A program made the position numbers and the translations under genes. A stretch of DNA of 64,000 bases, taken from the NCBI GenBank assembly GCA_040954445.1, contig CP144361.1, forward strand, positions 186,001 through 250,000, given 5' to 3'. The notes beneath the pieces are model-generated. The model did no database searches, was not told where the DNA came from, and was given only the letters and a program-made list of their open reading frames with translations. Of this stretch, positions 19,784 through 29,369 are shown piece after piece; within the stretch, counting starts at the first letter, position 1, and each line of letters opens with the position of its first letter. Origin of the DNA: Burkholderia sp. GTDB taxonomy: Bacteria; Pseudomonadota; Gammaproteobacteria; Burkholderiales; Burkholderiaceae.

Positions 19784-20060
19784 GGTCGTTGTTGCATATT
19801 GATCCACAATTTGTGGTCTTGAAATTAGAAAATCGTCTCTCATGTCTCGTTTTTCCATGCCCAGCACATGATGGATGATTTTCTAATTTTAAGACCACAA
19901 ATTGTGGATCAATAACAAGGCGAATTCCAGCGTAACTTCCTAAGTGTTTCCAAGAAAATGTCGCAAGGACATACACAAGACATGTGAGCCGAAGGCCATG
20001 CTACCGTGTCAAGAACTGGGCGGCCTATAATAGGGGCCTGATCAACCTGGGGAGGTGATG
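19784..20060 (+). mobile_element. Element alpha 5' fragment, copy M, host of a beta mini-element
   Basis: A degraded left end (GTCGTTGTTGCATA) is interrupted at 19797 by the 114-bp mini-element and resumes at 19915 with the decayed leader and the first codons (RNWAAY-type peptides). Beyond 20060 the alpha similarity stops. Confidence 0.72.
19799..19912. mobile_element. 114-bp palindromic mini-element from the left end of beta
   Basis: Flanked by TA at 19797-19798 and 19913-19914. The arms start TTGATCCACAATTTGTGGTC and match each other over about 37 bp with one difference. Both arms correspond to the left terminus of beta rather than one left and one right end. The centre is the CATGT...ACATG hairpin that is present in the native left end. 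No coding capacity. Confidence 0.85.
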
Positions 20061-20074
20061 ACATGGATATTAAT

Positions 20075-20361
20075 TAAAAATTATGTGATTTGAATCCAAC
20101 TACATTAGTGAAGCGGTTTATGCATGAAATAAAGAGCGACACGCTTTGGTGATTTCTGGAGATGCCCCGTGGTTCGCGCCGGAGCCTGCTTCCTCACGTT
20201 CGCTTTCAGATCCGCGTTGAGCATTTCGTCTAAATTGAGCTCCGGACTGTACAACGGCAGGTAGAACGCGATCTTGTCGACGTGCTCGGCCAACCACGCC
20301 TTGACCGGCTTAGAGTGATGCACCTTAAAGGTGTCGAGAATCAGAAACACTTTCTTACTGC
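20075..20361 (-). mobile_element. Element beta 3' fragment
   Basis: On the minus strand it encodes the IS630-type DDE core end: FLILDTFKVHHSKPVKAWL, YLPLYSPELNLDEMLNADLK and the tail FMHKPLH. The second catalytic Asp (LDTFKVH) and the Glu of the PELNLDE motif are visible. The 5' half is absent, and copy N follows directly. Confidence 0.8.
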
Positions 20362-21479
20362 GGCGTTGTTGCATAAATCGAGTGTGAGGATGCAATAGCA
20401 TCGACGGGATAATTTCAGGCAATACGAACGGATTGCGGACGAGCGAGGTCCGCCATACGGTTGATGACGCCGACGCGAATGGAGACCTCGGTCGCCTGCG
20501 CGTCGATGTGAGGCGCCCAGAGACAGTTGCCGGTGAGGGTCTTGAACCGATACATCGCATTCTCGGCAAGCGATCGCCGGTGGTAGCCACTGTCTTGCTT
20601 CCATTCTCGACGACCGTCACGGGCAATTGCATCAACCGCGCCATTACGCCACGCCGCACCGGGCATATCCGCTGGCCAATGAACGGCGCCCTCGCGTGGC
20701 GGAATCGAAGGAATAGCACTGCGTGCAGCAATGGCCGCATGGCATGGCTTTGTGTCGTAGGCACCATCGCCGCCGATGACATCGATTTGTTCTTCGCGTG
20801 GAATCTGGTCGAGCAACTTGGCCAGAGCGTCACCGTCAGCCACATTCTGATTCGTCATTAGCGCGGCATGCACTTGACCCGTATTCGCGTTGAGCGCGAG
20901 ATGGACTTTACGCCACGTGCGCCGCTTCGAGTAGCCGTGCTGGCGCACCTGCCATTCACCTTCGCCATAGACCTTCAGACCGGTGCTGTTGACCACCAGA
21001 TGGATCGGTTCGTTTTCGCGAAAGGTCGGCAGTTCGACATCAAGCGTTTTTGCCCGGCGACAGAACGTGGTGTAATTCTGCACCGGCAAGCTCGGGTAGG
21101 CTAGATCGTGCAGACTTTGGGTGAAACCTTGCTGGGCGCGCAACGTCAGTCGATAGACGGTCTTCACGCCAAGTAATGTTTGCATCAGCGTATCGCCGTA
21201 TAGACGCGAGCGACCACGTGTGGGTATGGTGTAGGATATTCTGGCAAGGACGGCTTCATTTATCCATATCGTCGCGTTCCCCCGGTTGATCAGGCCTGCA
21301 TTATAGGCCGCCCAATTCCTGACAGGGTAGCGTGCCTTCGGCTCACATGTCTTGCGTATGTCCTTGCGCATTTTCTTGGCAAAAATTAGGCAGTTACTCT
21401 GGAATCTGACTTGATATTTATAAGGAATATGTGCTTTTAAATAAAACTGCATAGCCAATCGATTTACGCAACAACGCCG
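20362..21479 (-). mobile_element. Element alpha with the only unbroken transposase frame, copy N
   Basis: Both termini are present (20362 and 21479). The leader outside the first 100 bp is chimeric: between CTGACTTGAT and the terminus lies a short piece of the beta 3' end. Transposase at 20415-21371 is described separately. Confidence 0.85.
20415..21371 (-). CDS. IS903-type transposase, unbroken frame, first catalytic Asp changed to Asn
   Basis: A 318-residue DDE transposase of the IS5 family, IS903 group, which cuts and joins the element ends. It starts MRKDIRKTCEPKARY and ends ARPQSVRIA. Of the catalytic triad known from IS903 (Asp121, Asp193, Glu259), the second Asp (about residue 202, GGDGAYDTK) and the Glu (about residue 270, [11 protein letters not shown]) are present. 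The first is Asn at about residue 128 (VVNSTGLKVYG), where most other copies have VVDSTG or DVDSTG. The protein could bind ends but should not catalyse transposition. All other alpha copies in the window carry frameshifts, stops or truncations. Confidence 0.85.
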   Translation of the reverse strand: MRKDIRKTCEPKARYPVRNWAAYNAGLINRGNATIWINEAVLARISYTIPTRGRSRLYGDTLMQTLLGVKTVYRLTLRAQQGFTQSLHDLAYPSLPVQNYTTFCRRAKTLDVELPTFRENEPIHLVVNSTGLKVYGEGEWQVRQHGYSKRRTWRKVHLALNANTGQVHAALMTNQNVADGDALAKLLDQIPREEQIDVIGGDGAYDTKPCHAAIAARSAIPSIPPREGAVHWPADMPGAAWRNGAVDAIARDGRREWKQDSGYHRRSLAENAMYRFKTLTGNCLWAPHIDAQATEVSIRVGVINRMADLARPQSVRIA

Positions 21480-21612
21480 TCAGGTTGATCACCTGACGTC
21501 CCCGCTCTTCACGTGCCTCACGAGGAAACAATTTCATGTCTCGTTTTTCCATCTCCCTCACATGAGAGTTGATTTTCAAATTTCAAGATTACAAATTGCG
21601 AATCAATAATAC
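21480..21612 (-). mobile_element. Element beta left-end fragment
   Basis: On the minus strand: terminus TTGATTCGCAATTTGTAATC, the CTCATGT...ACATGA hairpin, and the first codons (REARERGRQVINL-type). It stops at copy N. The trmB start is about 65 bases away. Confidence 0.75.
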
Positions 21613-21675
21613 CCTGCGCCTCCATATTGGAAGACGGCGTGGAAGACGGCGAGCGACTCGTCTATTCTGCACACA

Positions 21676-22452
21676 ATGACCTATGATTCCAAGCACACTG
21701 GCCTTCCGCAAGAAGGCACACCAGACGCTGATGGCGGCTGTGCTGCTTCCGCCACACCATCCGACGACGTCAACCCTCTTCACCTGCGCCATATCCGCAG
21801 CTTCGTGACACGCGCCGGTCGCGTGTCGACGGGCCAGCGCCGCGCGCTCAACGAATTCGGCCCGCGCTATGTCCTGCCATACCAGCCGGAGCAGCCCGAC
21901 TGGAATGCCGTGTTCGGTCGCCAAGCGCCGCGCATCCTCGAGATTGGTTTTGGCATGGGTGGCTCAACAGCCAAGATCGCCGCGCATCGTCGCGGCGATG
22001 ATTTCCTCGGGGTCGAGGTGCACGAACCCGGTGTCGGCGCGCTACTGAAGCTGATCGGCGAACAGAAGCTGCGCAACATCCGCATCATCCAGCATGACGC
22101 GGTGGAAGTGCTCGAAAACATGCTCGCGCCGGACAGCCTGGCTGGCGTCCACATCTTCTTCCCCGATCCGTGGCATAAGGTACGCCATCACAAGCGCCGC
22201 CTGATTCAGCCACCCTTCGTCTCGAAGTTGGTAGCGCGCCTGCAGCCAGGCGGCTACCTGCACTGTGCGACCGACTGGCAAAACTACGCGGAGCAGATGC
22301 TCGAAGTGCTCGGCGTCGAGCTCCAGCTCGAGCACACCATCGACGGCTACGCGCCGTGCGCCGACTATCGCCCCGTCACTAAGTTCGAACAACGCGGCCT
22401 GAAGCTCGGCCACAGCGTCTGGGACCTGGTGTTCCGCAAGCGTGCCGGCTGA
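21676..22452 (+). CDS. trmB: tRNA (guanine-N7-)-methyltransferase
   Basis: SAM-dependent enzyme that makes m7G46 in the variable loop of tRNAs. The 258 residues contain the SAM-binding motif [16 protein letters not shown] (about residues 90-105), the family signature [16 protein letters not shown] and the C-terminal [17 protein letters not shown]. The first 35 residues are a variable, Ala/Asp-rich extension as in other Burkholderia. No strong ribosome binding site precedes the ATG; the leader is cut short by IS debris ending about 65 bases upstream. The uppP stump faces it on the other strand, a neighbourhood I recall from free-living relatives. Confidence 0.95.
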   Translation: MTYDSKHTGLPQEGTPDADGGCAASATPSDDVNPLHLRHIRSFVTRAGRVSTGQRRALNEFGPRYVLPYQPEQPDWNAVFGRQAPRILEIGFGMGGSTAKIAAHRRGDDFLGVEVHEPGVGALLKLIGEQKLRNIRIIQHDAVEVLENMLAPDSLAGVHIFFPDPWHKVRHHKRRLIQPPFVSKLVARLQPGGYLHCATDWQNYAEQMLEVLGVELQLEHTIDGYAPCADYRPVTKFEQRGLKLGHSVWDLVFRKRAG

Positions 22453-22561
22453 GCTTCACCTCGGTGCGCCGTTAAATCGTCAAGAGCCCGGATGAAAAAT
22501 CGGCCATGCGTCGACAGGATACATGACTGCTTTTCATGCGCGGAAACTGAAGTGCGCTAGC

Positions 22562-22739
22562 TCAACTCCAGTCGAACCAACCGCTGTGGCCGACCAGCAG
22601 GACCAGCAGCTCGCACACGATCCAGTACCACGCGAAAGCCATGAAATCATGCGAGGCCAGGTAGTGCAGCAACCGGCGTACGCAAGCGAAAGCACTCACG
22701 AAAGCCACCCCGCCACAATCCCCAACGTCTCCTGGCTAA
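22562..22739 (-). pseudogene. uppP: C-terminal stump of undecaprenyl-diphosphatase
   Basis: On the minus strand the peptides VAFVSAFACVRRLLHYLASH and FMAFAWYWIVCELLVLLVGH, then SGWFDWS and a stop at 22562, match the last two membrane helices of UppP (BacA), the enzyme that recycles the undecaprenyl carrier for cell-wall synthesis. Just upstream LSQETLGIVA fits in another frame, so a frameshift is present too. The first four fifths of the gene are gone, replaced by IS30 and alpha sequence. The enzyme must be supplied by another gene if the cell makes peptidoglycan. Confidence 0.75.
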
Positions 22740-23865
22740 GGCGTTGTTGCATAAATCGAGCGAAAGCTGTTGACGTTTACGCGCAATGGTCTCCGGCCAG
22801 CCCCCTATCAACTCAGATTCCAGAGTAACTGCCTAATTTTTGCCAAGAAAATGCGCAAGGACATACACAAGAAAGGTGAGCCGAAGGCACGCTACCGTGT
22901 CAGGAATTGGTCGGCCTATAATGAAAGCCAGATCAACTGGGGGAACGTGACGATATGGATAGATGAATCTGTCCTTGCCAGGAAACCCGACGCCATACTC
23001 ACGCGTGGTCGCCCGTGTCTATACGGGGCGATACGCTGATTTAGGCATTACTTGGAGTGAAAACCGTCTATCGACTGACGTTGCGCGCCATGCAAGGTTT
23101 CACCCAAAGTCTGCGCGATCTGGCCTTCCCGAGCTTGCCGGTGCCGAATTTACACCACGCTCTGTCGCCGGGCAAAAACGCTTGATGTCGAACTGCCGGT
23201 CCTTCGTGACAATGAACCAATCCATCTGGTTTTCGACAGCACCGGTCTGAAGGTTTATGGCGAAAGTGAATGGAAGGTGCGCCAGCACGGCTACTCGAAG
23301 CGGCGCACGTGGCGTAAAGTCCATCTCGCGCTCAACGCGAATACGGGTCAAGTGCATGCCGCGCTAATGACGAATCAAAATGTGGCTGACGGTGACGCTC
23401 TGGCCCAGTTGCTCGACCAGATTCCACGCGAAGAACAAATCGATGTTATCGGCGGTGATGGTCCCTCTACGACACCAAGCCATGCCATGCGGCCATTGCT
23501 GCACGCAGTGCTATTCCTTCGATTCCGCCACGCGAGGGTGCCGTTCATTGGCTAGCGGATATGCTCGGTGCGGCGTGGCGTAATGGCGCGGTTGATGCAA
23601 TTGCCCGTGACGGTCGTCGAGAATGGAAGCAAAAAAGTGGCTACCACCGGCGATCGCTTGCCGAGAATGCGATGTATCGGTTCAAGATCCTCACCGGCAA
23701 CTGTCTCTGGGCGCGTCACATCGACTCGCAGGCGACCGAGGTCTCCATTCGCGTCGGCGTCATCAACCGTATGGCGGACCTCGCTCGTCCGCAATCCGTT
23801 CGTATCGCCTGAAATTTCCCGTCGATGGCTATTGCGTCCTCACACTCGATTTATGCAACAACGCC
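22740..23865 (+). mobile_element. Element alpha, 1126 bp, with perfect 9-bp target duplication, copy P
   Basis: CCTGGCTAA stands at 22731-22739 and again at 23866-23874. Both ends are intact. The transposase has several frameshifts (an extra base in the AATTTACACC stretch near 23150; GGTCCCTCTACG instead of GGTGCCTACG near 23460) and a changed first motif (VFDSTGLKVYG). The insertion is therefore recent enough to keep its duplication but the copy itself is already dead. Confidence 0.93.
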
Positions 23866-23874
23866 CCTGGCTAA

Positions 23875-23938
23875 CCTCACCGACCAAGCTCCAGCCCATG
23901 AACCAGCGGTGTATGACACTTCACTCTTGAAACCGCCT
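23875..23938 (+). mobile_element. IS30-family 3' terminal fragment
   Basis: The segment parallels 63714-63776: the end of the transposase (PTKLQPMNQRC-type) and the terminus TTCACTCTTGAAACCGCC. It ends only about 16 bases before the SRP RNA. Confidence 0.7.
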
Positions 23939-23954
23939 GGTGATACAATCTAAC

Positions 23955-24054
23955 GTGACGGGCCTCCTCGCATGGTGGACCGGTGAACCTGGTCAGGTCG
24001 GGAACGAAGCAGCCACAGCCGTTTTCTGCCAGTGCCGAGGGTCAGGCTCGTCAC
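23955..24054 (+). ncRNA. ffs: 4.5S RNA of the signal recognition particle
   Basis: A 100-nt hairpin RNA. GTGACG at 23955 pairs with CGTCAC at 24049. The apical domain shows the SRP signature GGTCAGGTC-GGGAA-CGAAGCAGCC with its symmetric and asymmetric loops that bind Ffh. It guides membrane proteins to the translocon together with Ffh and FtsY. A T-rich stretch (TTTCCTCTTTCTTCC) follows as a possible terminator. TACAAT at 23944-23949 is a plausible -10 box. Upstream of that comes IS30 terminus, so the -35 region is not native. The gene usually found next to ffs is absent. Confidence 0.93.
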
Positions 24055-24219
24055 TTTCCTCTTTCTTCCTGTTCGATCAGCTGACGCGGCGTGTGCGCCT
24101 ACTCCAGGTCCAGATTGTCCTGTCTGGTTTTGCCTGCCCGCGGCGTTGCACTGATTCAAGCATTACTTGGCGTGAAGACCGTCTATCGACTGACGTTGCG
24201 CGCCTTGCAAGGTTTCACC

Positions 24220-25337
24220 GGCGTTGTTGCATAAATCGAGCATGAGGACGCAATGGCATCGACGGGCATAATTTCAGGCGATACGAACGGATTGCGGACG
24301 AGCGAAATCCGCCATGCGGTTGATGACTCCGCCGCGAACGGAGACCTCGGTCGCCGGCGAGTCGATGTGACGCGCCCAGAGAGAGTTGCCGGTGAGGGTC
24401 TTGAACCGATACATCCATTCTCGGCAAGCGATCGCCGGTAGCCACTTTCTTGCTTCCATTCTCGACGACCGTCACGGGCAATTGCATCAACCGCGCCATT
24501 ACGCCACGCCGCGCCGGGCATATCTGCTGGCCAATGAACGGCACCCTCGCGTGGCGGAATCGAAGGAATAGCACTGCGTGCAGCAATGGCCGCATGGCAT
24601 GGCTTGGTGTCGTAGGCACCATCACCGCCGATGACATCGATTTGTTCTTCGCGTGAAATCTGGTCGAGCAACTGGGCCAGAGCGTCACCGTCAGCCACAT
24701 TTTGATTCGTCATTAGCGCGGCATGCACTTGACCCGTATTCGCGTTGAGCGCGAGATGGACTTTACGCCACGTGCGCCGCTTCGCGTAGCCGTGCTGGCG
24801 CACCTTCCATTCACATTCTCCATAAACCTTCAGACCGGTGCTGTCGACAACCAGATGGATCGGTTCATTGTCACGAAGGATCGGCAGTTCGACATCAAGC
24901 GTTTTGCCCGGCGACAGAGCGTGGTGTAATTCGGCACCGGCAAGCTCGGAAAGGCCAGATCGCGCAGACTTTGGGTGAAACCTTGCAGGGCGCGCACCGT
25001 CAGTCGATAGACGGTCTTCACGCCAAGTAATGCCTGAATCAGCGTATCGCCGTATAGACACGGGCGACCACGTGTGGGTATGGCATCGGGTATTCTGGCA
25101 AGGACGGCTTCATCTATCCATATTGTTACGTTCCCCCGGTTGATCAGGCCTTCATTATAGGCCGCCCAATTCCTGACACGGTAGCGTGCCTTCGGCTCAC
25201 CTTTCTTGTGTATGTCCTTGCGCATTTTTTTGGCAAAAATTAGGCAGTTCCTCTGGAATCTGACTTGATAGGAGGCTGGCCCCGCGATCGTCGCGCGTAA
25301 ACGTCAACGGATCTGGCTCGATTTATGCAACAACGCC
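24220..25337 (-). mobile_element. Element alpha nested in Q1 with perfect 9-bp duplication, copy Q
   Basis: GGTTTCACC is found at 24211-24219 and 25338-25346. Both ends are intact, 1118 bp. The transposase is broken by loss of one A in the AAAAAC run of the CRRAKTLDVEL region (near 24901) and a deletion near 24415-24440 just before the SLAEN motif. Confidence 0.93.
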
Positions 25338-25442
25338 GGTTTCACCCAAAGTCTGCGCGATCTGGCCTTCCAGAGCTTGCCGGTGCCGAATTACACCACG
25401 CTCTGTCGCCGGGCAAAAACGCTTGATGTCGAACTGCCGATC

Positions 25443-26567
25443 GGCGTTGTTGCATAAATCGAACGTGAGGACGCCATGGAATCGGACGGGCATAATTCAG
25501 GCGATACGAACGGATTGCGGACGAGCGAGGTCCGCCATGCGGTTGATGACGCCGACGCGAACGGCGACCTCGGTCGCCTGCGCGGCGATGTGACGCGCCC
25601 AGAGACAGTGGCCGGTGAGGGTCTTGAACCGATACATCGCATTCTCGGCAAGCGATCGCCGGTGGTAGTAGCCACTGTGTTGCTTCCATTCTCGACGACC
25701 GTCACGGGTAATTGCATTAACCGCGCCATTACGCCACGCCGCACCGGGCATATCCGCTGGCCAATGAACGGCACCCTCGCGTGGCGGAATCGAAGGAATA
25801 GCACTGCATGCAGCAATGGCCGCATGGCATGGCTTAGTGTCGTAGGCACCATCACCGCCGATGAAATCGATTTGTTCTTCGCGTGGAATCTGGTCGAGCA
25901 ACTTGGCCAGAGCGTCACCGTCAGCCACATTCTGATTCGTCATTAGCGCGGCATGCACTTGACCCGTATTCGCGTTGAGCGCGAGATGGACTTTACGCCA
26001 CGTGCGCCGCTTCGCGTAGCCGTGCTGGCGCACCTTCCATTCACATTCTCCATAAACCTTCAGACCGGTGCTGTCGACAACCAGATGGATCGGTTCATTG
26101 TCACGAAGGATCGGCAGTTCGACATCAAGCGTTTTGCCCGGCGACAGAGCGTGGTGTAATTCGGCACCGGCAAGCTCGGGAAGGCCAGATCGCGCAGACT
26201 TGGGGTGAGACCTTGCAGGGCGCGCACCGTCAGTCGATAGACGGTCTTCACGCCAAGTAATGACTGAATCAGCGTATCGCCGTATAGACACGGGCGACCA
26301 CGTGTGGGTATGGCATCGGGTATTCTGGCAAGGACGGCTTCATCTATCCAGATTTTTACGTCCCCCCGGTTGATCAGGCCTTCATTATAGGCCGCCCAAT
26401 TCCTGACACGGTAGCGTGCCTTCGGCTCACCTTTCTTGTGTATGTCCTTGCGCATTTTCTTGGCAAAAATTAGGCAGTTCCTCTGGAATCTGACTTGATA
26501 GGAGGCTGGCCCCGCGACCGTTGCGCGTAAACGTCAACGGATCTCGCTCGATTTATGCAACAACGCC
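25443..26567 (-). mobile_element. Element alpha nested in Q1, copy R
   Basis: Both ends are intact, 1125 bp. The same single-A loss in the CRRAKTLDVEL region (near 26133) puts the N-terminal third out of frame. A three-base insertion (GGTAGTAGCC) lies near 25667. No duplication: the host copy lost about 110 bp at the insertion point. Confidence 0.9.
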
Positions 26568-27147
26568 GCTACTCGAAGCGGCGCACGTGGCGTAAAGTCC
26601 ATCTCGCGCTCAACGCGAATACAGGTCAAGTGCATGCCGCGCTCATGACGAATCAGCATGTGGCTGACGGTGACGCTCTGGCCAAGTTGCTCGACCAGAT
26701 TCCACGCGAAGAACAAATCGATGTCATCGGCGGTGACGGTGCCTACGACACTAAGCCATGCCATGCGGCCATTGCTGCACGCAGTGCTATTCCTTCGATT
26801 CCGCCACGCGTGGGTGCCGCTCATTGGCCAACGGATATGCGCCCGGTGCGGCGTGGCGTAATAACGCGGTTGATACAATTACCCGTGACGGTCGTCGAGA
26901 ATGGAAGCAACACAGTGGCTACCACCGGCGATCGCTTGCTGAGAATGCAATGTATCGGTTCAAGACCCTCACCGGCAACTGTCTCTGGGCGCGTCACATC
27001 GCCGCGCAGGCGACCGAGGTCGCCGTTCGCGTCGGCGTCATCAACCGCATGGCGGACCTCGCTCGTCCGCAATCCGTTCGTATCGCCTGGATTATGCCCG
27101 TCCGATGCCATGGCGTCCTCACGTTCGATTTATGCAACAACGCCGTC

Positions 27148-28107
27148 TCAGTTCAAGGTGGCGGGCATGTCGAGCTTGGTCACGCCCGGCAGGTCGCAGG
27201 CGGTGATTGCCTCGCTGATTGCGTCGATGGCTGGCATGCGCGTGAAGCTTTTGCGCCAGACCAGCGCCACGCGGCGGTCCGGGATCGGCTCATCGAAGGA
27301 CACGTAGGACAGCAGGTCCGCATCGGCATTGTTCGCCAGCGGCCCGACCTTGCCCACTGACATGCGCGGCAGCACCGTGATACCTACCCCACTCGCCACC
27401 ATGTGGCGGATGGTTTCCAGCGAGGAGCCCTCAAAGGTCTTCTGGATGCCGTCGGCGGTCTGCGAGAAGTGCATCAGCTCGGGACATGCGCCTAGCACGT
27501 GGTCGCGAAAGCAGTGGCCGTTGCCGAGTAGCAGCATGGTTTCCTGCTTGAGCTCGGTCGTGTTGATTTTGTGGCGCTTGGACCAAGGATGGCTGGAGGG
27601 CAGCGCGACCACGAAAGGCTCGTCGTAAAGCGGGCGTACCATCAGGCCGGTTTCCGGGAATGGAAGCGCCATGATGGTGGCGTCGATCTCGCCCTGCTTG
27701 AGCAACTCGAGCAGCTTGAGCGTGTAGTTCTCCTGCAGCATCAGCGGCATCTGCGGGACACGGTGGATCATCTGCTTGACAAGCGTGGGCAGCAGGTAAG
27801 GCCCAATCGTGTAGATCACGCCGAGCCGGAACGGCCCGACCAGTGGATCCTTCCCCTGCTTGACGATTTCCTTGATGGCAAAGGTCTGCTCCAGCACGCG
27901 CTGGGCCTGGGTGACGATCTGCTTGCCGATTGGCGTCACGCTCACCTCGCTCGAGCCGCGCTCGAAGATCTGCACGTTCAGCTCATCTTCGAGCTTCTTG
28001 ATCGCAACCGAGAGCGTCGGTTGGCTGACGAAACAGGCTTCCGCCGCGCGGCCAAAATGCCGCTCGCGCGCGACTGCGACGATATACTTCAGTTCAGTAA
28101 GCGTCAT
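27148..28107 (-). CDS. oxyR: Hydrogen peroxide-sensing LysR-type regulator OxyR
   Basis: Transcription factor that switches on catalase, peroxidase and related genes when two cysteines form a disulfide. The 319 residues start MTLTELKYIVAVARERHFG; the N-terminal winged helix (about residues 1-60, AAEACFVSQPTLSVAIKKLE) binds DNA. The sensing cysteines are both present in GHCFRDHVLGACPE. The ligand/redox domain follows to the end. Length is normal. I see no obvious ribosome binding site before the ATG. The stop is 3 bases from the terminus of the alpha stack, so the C terminus is intact but its usual downstream neighbour is cut off. Confidence 0.95.
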   Translation of the reverse strand: MTLTELKYIVAVARERHFGRAAEACFVSQPTLSVAIKKLEDELNVQIFERGSSEVSVTPIGKQIVTQAQRVLEQTFAIKEIVKQGKDPLVGPFRLGVIYTIGPYLLPTLVKQMIHRVPQMPLMLQENYTLKLLELLKQGEIDATIMALPFPETGLMVRPLYDEPFVVALPSSHPWSKRHKINTTELKQETMLLLGNGHCFRDHVLGACPELMHFSQTADGIQKTFEGSSLETIRHMVASGVGITVLPRMSVGKVGPLANNADADLLSYVSFDEPIPDRRVALVWRKSFTRMPAIDAISEAITACDLPGVTKLDMPATLN

Positions 28108-28207
28108 TATTAGTCAATCAAATAAATGTATATGATAGTTTTAGTTTATACACCGGATAGCAGTATTGCGCCAGCCTTCTCGGCGTCAATTGCTTGTTGC
28201 GGTACAG

Positions 28208-28985
28208 CATGAATATTGACCCGCCATTCACGATCTTGAAATTGGAAAATCGTCCCATCATGTGGGGAGATGGGGCGTTGTTGCATAAATCGAGCGTGAG
28301 GCACGTGAAGAGGGGCGCCGTCAGGTAATCAACCTGAGCAGACGCGGCTGGACCTACGACAAATTGCCGTAGCCTACGAACCTGTCGCGCACGGGCGTGT
28401 TCGATATTTTGTAAGCGCTACACCCGCGAAGGCGCGACTGGATTACTGGACAAGTCGAGCGGAGCGGTGAACCCAAGCCGAGCCGTGGGTGAGCAGCAGG
28501 AAGTGGAAATTCGCATTCTGTTGCACGACCAAATGCCGGACCAGCTGAAGATGTCGTTCGCATTGTGGACGCGACATGCCGTGCGGGAGTTGATCCGGCA
28601 GCGATGTGGTTTGACGCTGACGTTGTAAAATGGTGGCTTGTATCTGGTGCGCTGGAGCTTCACCCCATAACAGCCGATGAAGCGGGGCTACGAACAGCGA
28701 CCGGAAGCGGTGCAGGCATGGCTGAACAAGACGTATCCGGAGATGGCGTGTCGGGCAAAAACTGAAGGCGCGGAAATTCAGTGGGGCGAAAAAACGGGGC
28801 TGCGCTCGGATGATGTACGAGGCCGCTCCTACGCACCAATGGGCAAGATACCCGCGCGGCGCCTGGCGAGCCGACGCGAAGGCTTTTCGGTAATGTCGAC
28901 GGTGACAAACCGTGGCCAGGTGCGCTGGAAAGTATTCGAGGACGCGATGAACGCAGACATCCTGCTCGACTTCCTGAAGAAACTA
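28208..28985 (+). mobile_element. Element beta, degraded, interrupted by a 27-bp alpha end
   Basis: The left terminus (TTGACCCGCCATTCACGATC) starts near 28208. At 28274-28300 a solo alpha terminus (GGCGTTGTTGCATAAATCGA) replaces part of the leader. The transposase continues with many shifts; 28677-28985 keeps one open stretch with RPEAVQAWLNKTYPEMACRA, AEIQWGEKTGLRSDD and VFEDAMNADILLDFL. In intact relatives the QWGEK position reads WGDE, so the first catalytic Asp is lost. The 3' part is missing. Confidence 0.82.
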
Positions 28986-29369
28986 ATCAAAGACATGCGC
29001 AAGACATGTGAGCCGAAGGCACGCTACCGCGTCAGGAATTGGGCGGCCTATATAATGAAGGCCTGATCAACCGAGGGAACGTGACAATATGGATAAATGA
29101 AGCCGGCCTTACCAGAATACCCGACGCCATACCCACGCGTGGTCGCTGGCATCTGTACGGCGATACGCTGATTCAGGCATTACTTGGCGTGAAGACCGTC
29201 TATCGACGCACGTTGTGCACCCTGCAAATTTTCGCCCAAAGTCTACGCGATCTAGCCTTCCCGGGCTTGCCGGTGCCGCATTACACCACACTCTGTCGCA
29301 GGGCAAAACGCTTGCTGTCGAACTGCCGATCCTTCGCGACAACGAACCGATCCATCTGGTGGTTGACAG
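28986..29369 (+). mobile_element. Element alpha 5' fragment, copy S
   Basis: It starts at the transposase start codon (MRKTCEPKARYRVRN) fused to beta sequence and runs to the VVDR stretch, where copy T cuts it. The A-run of the CRRAK region has four A, so the frame is broken here as well. Confidence 0.82.

Larger units (their letters stand above)
24142..27144 (+). mobile_element. Element alpha remnant split by two further copies (host copy Q1)
   Basis: Three pieces belong together: 24142-24219, 25338-25442 and 26568-27144. The first begins with only the outermost GGCGTTG of the terminus, then jumps to the middle of the N-terminal coding region, so the leader was deleted. Copy Q splits pieces one and two with a perfect duplication. 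Copy R splits pieces two and three with loss of about 110 bp. The right end at 27144 lies 3 bases from the oxyR stop. Confidence 0.88.

Noticed and set aside
22500..22740. Plus-strand peptide after trmB as a new small gene
   Set aside because: The minus strand matches the UppP C terminus well, so the plus-strand frame is a shadow.
24901..24910. Programmed frameshift in alpha transposase at the A run
   Set aside because: Copies with five A read straight through the whole domain; four-A copies only lose the frame, so it is a lesion rather than a signal.
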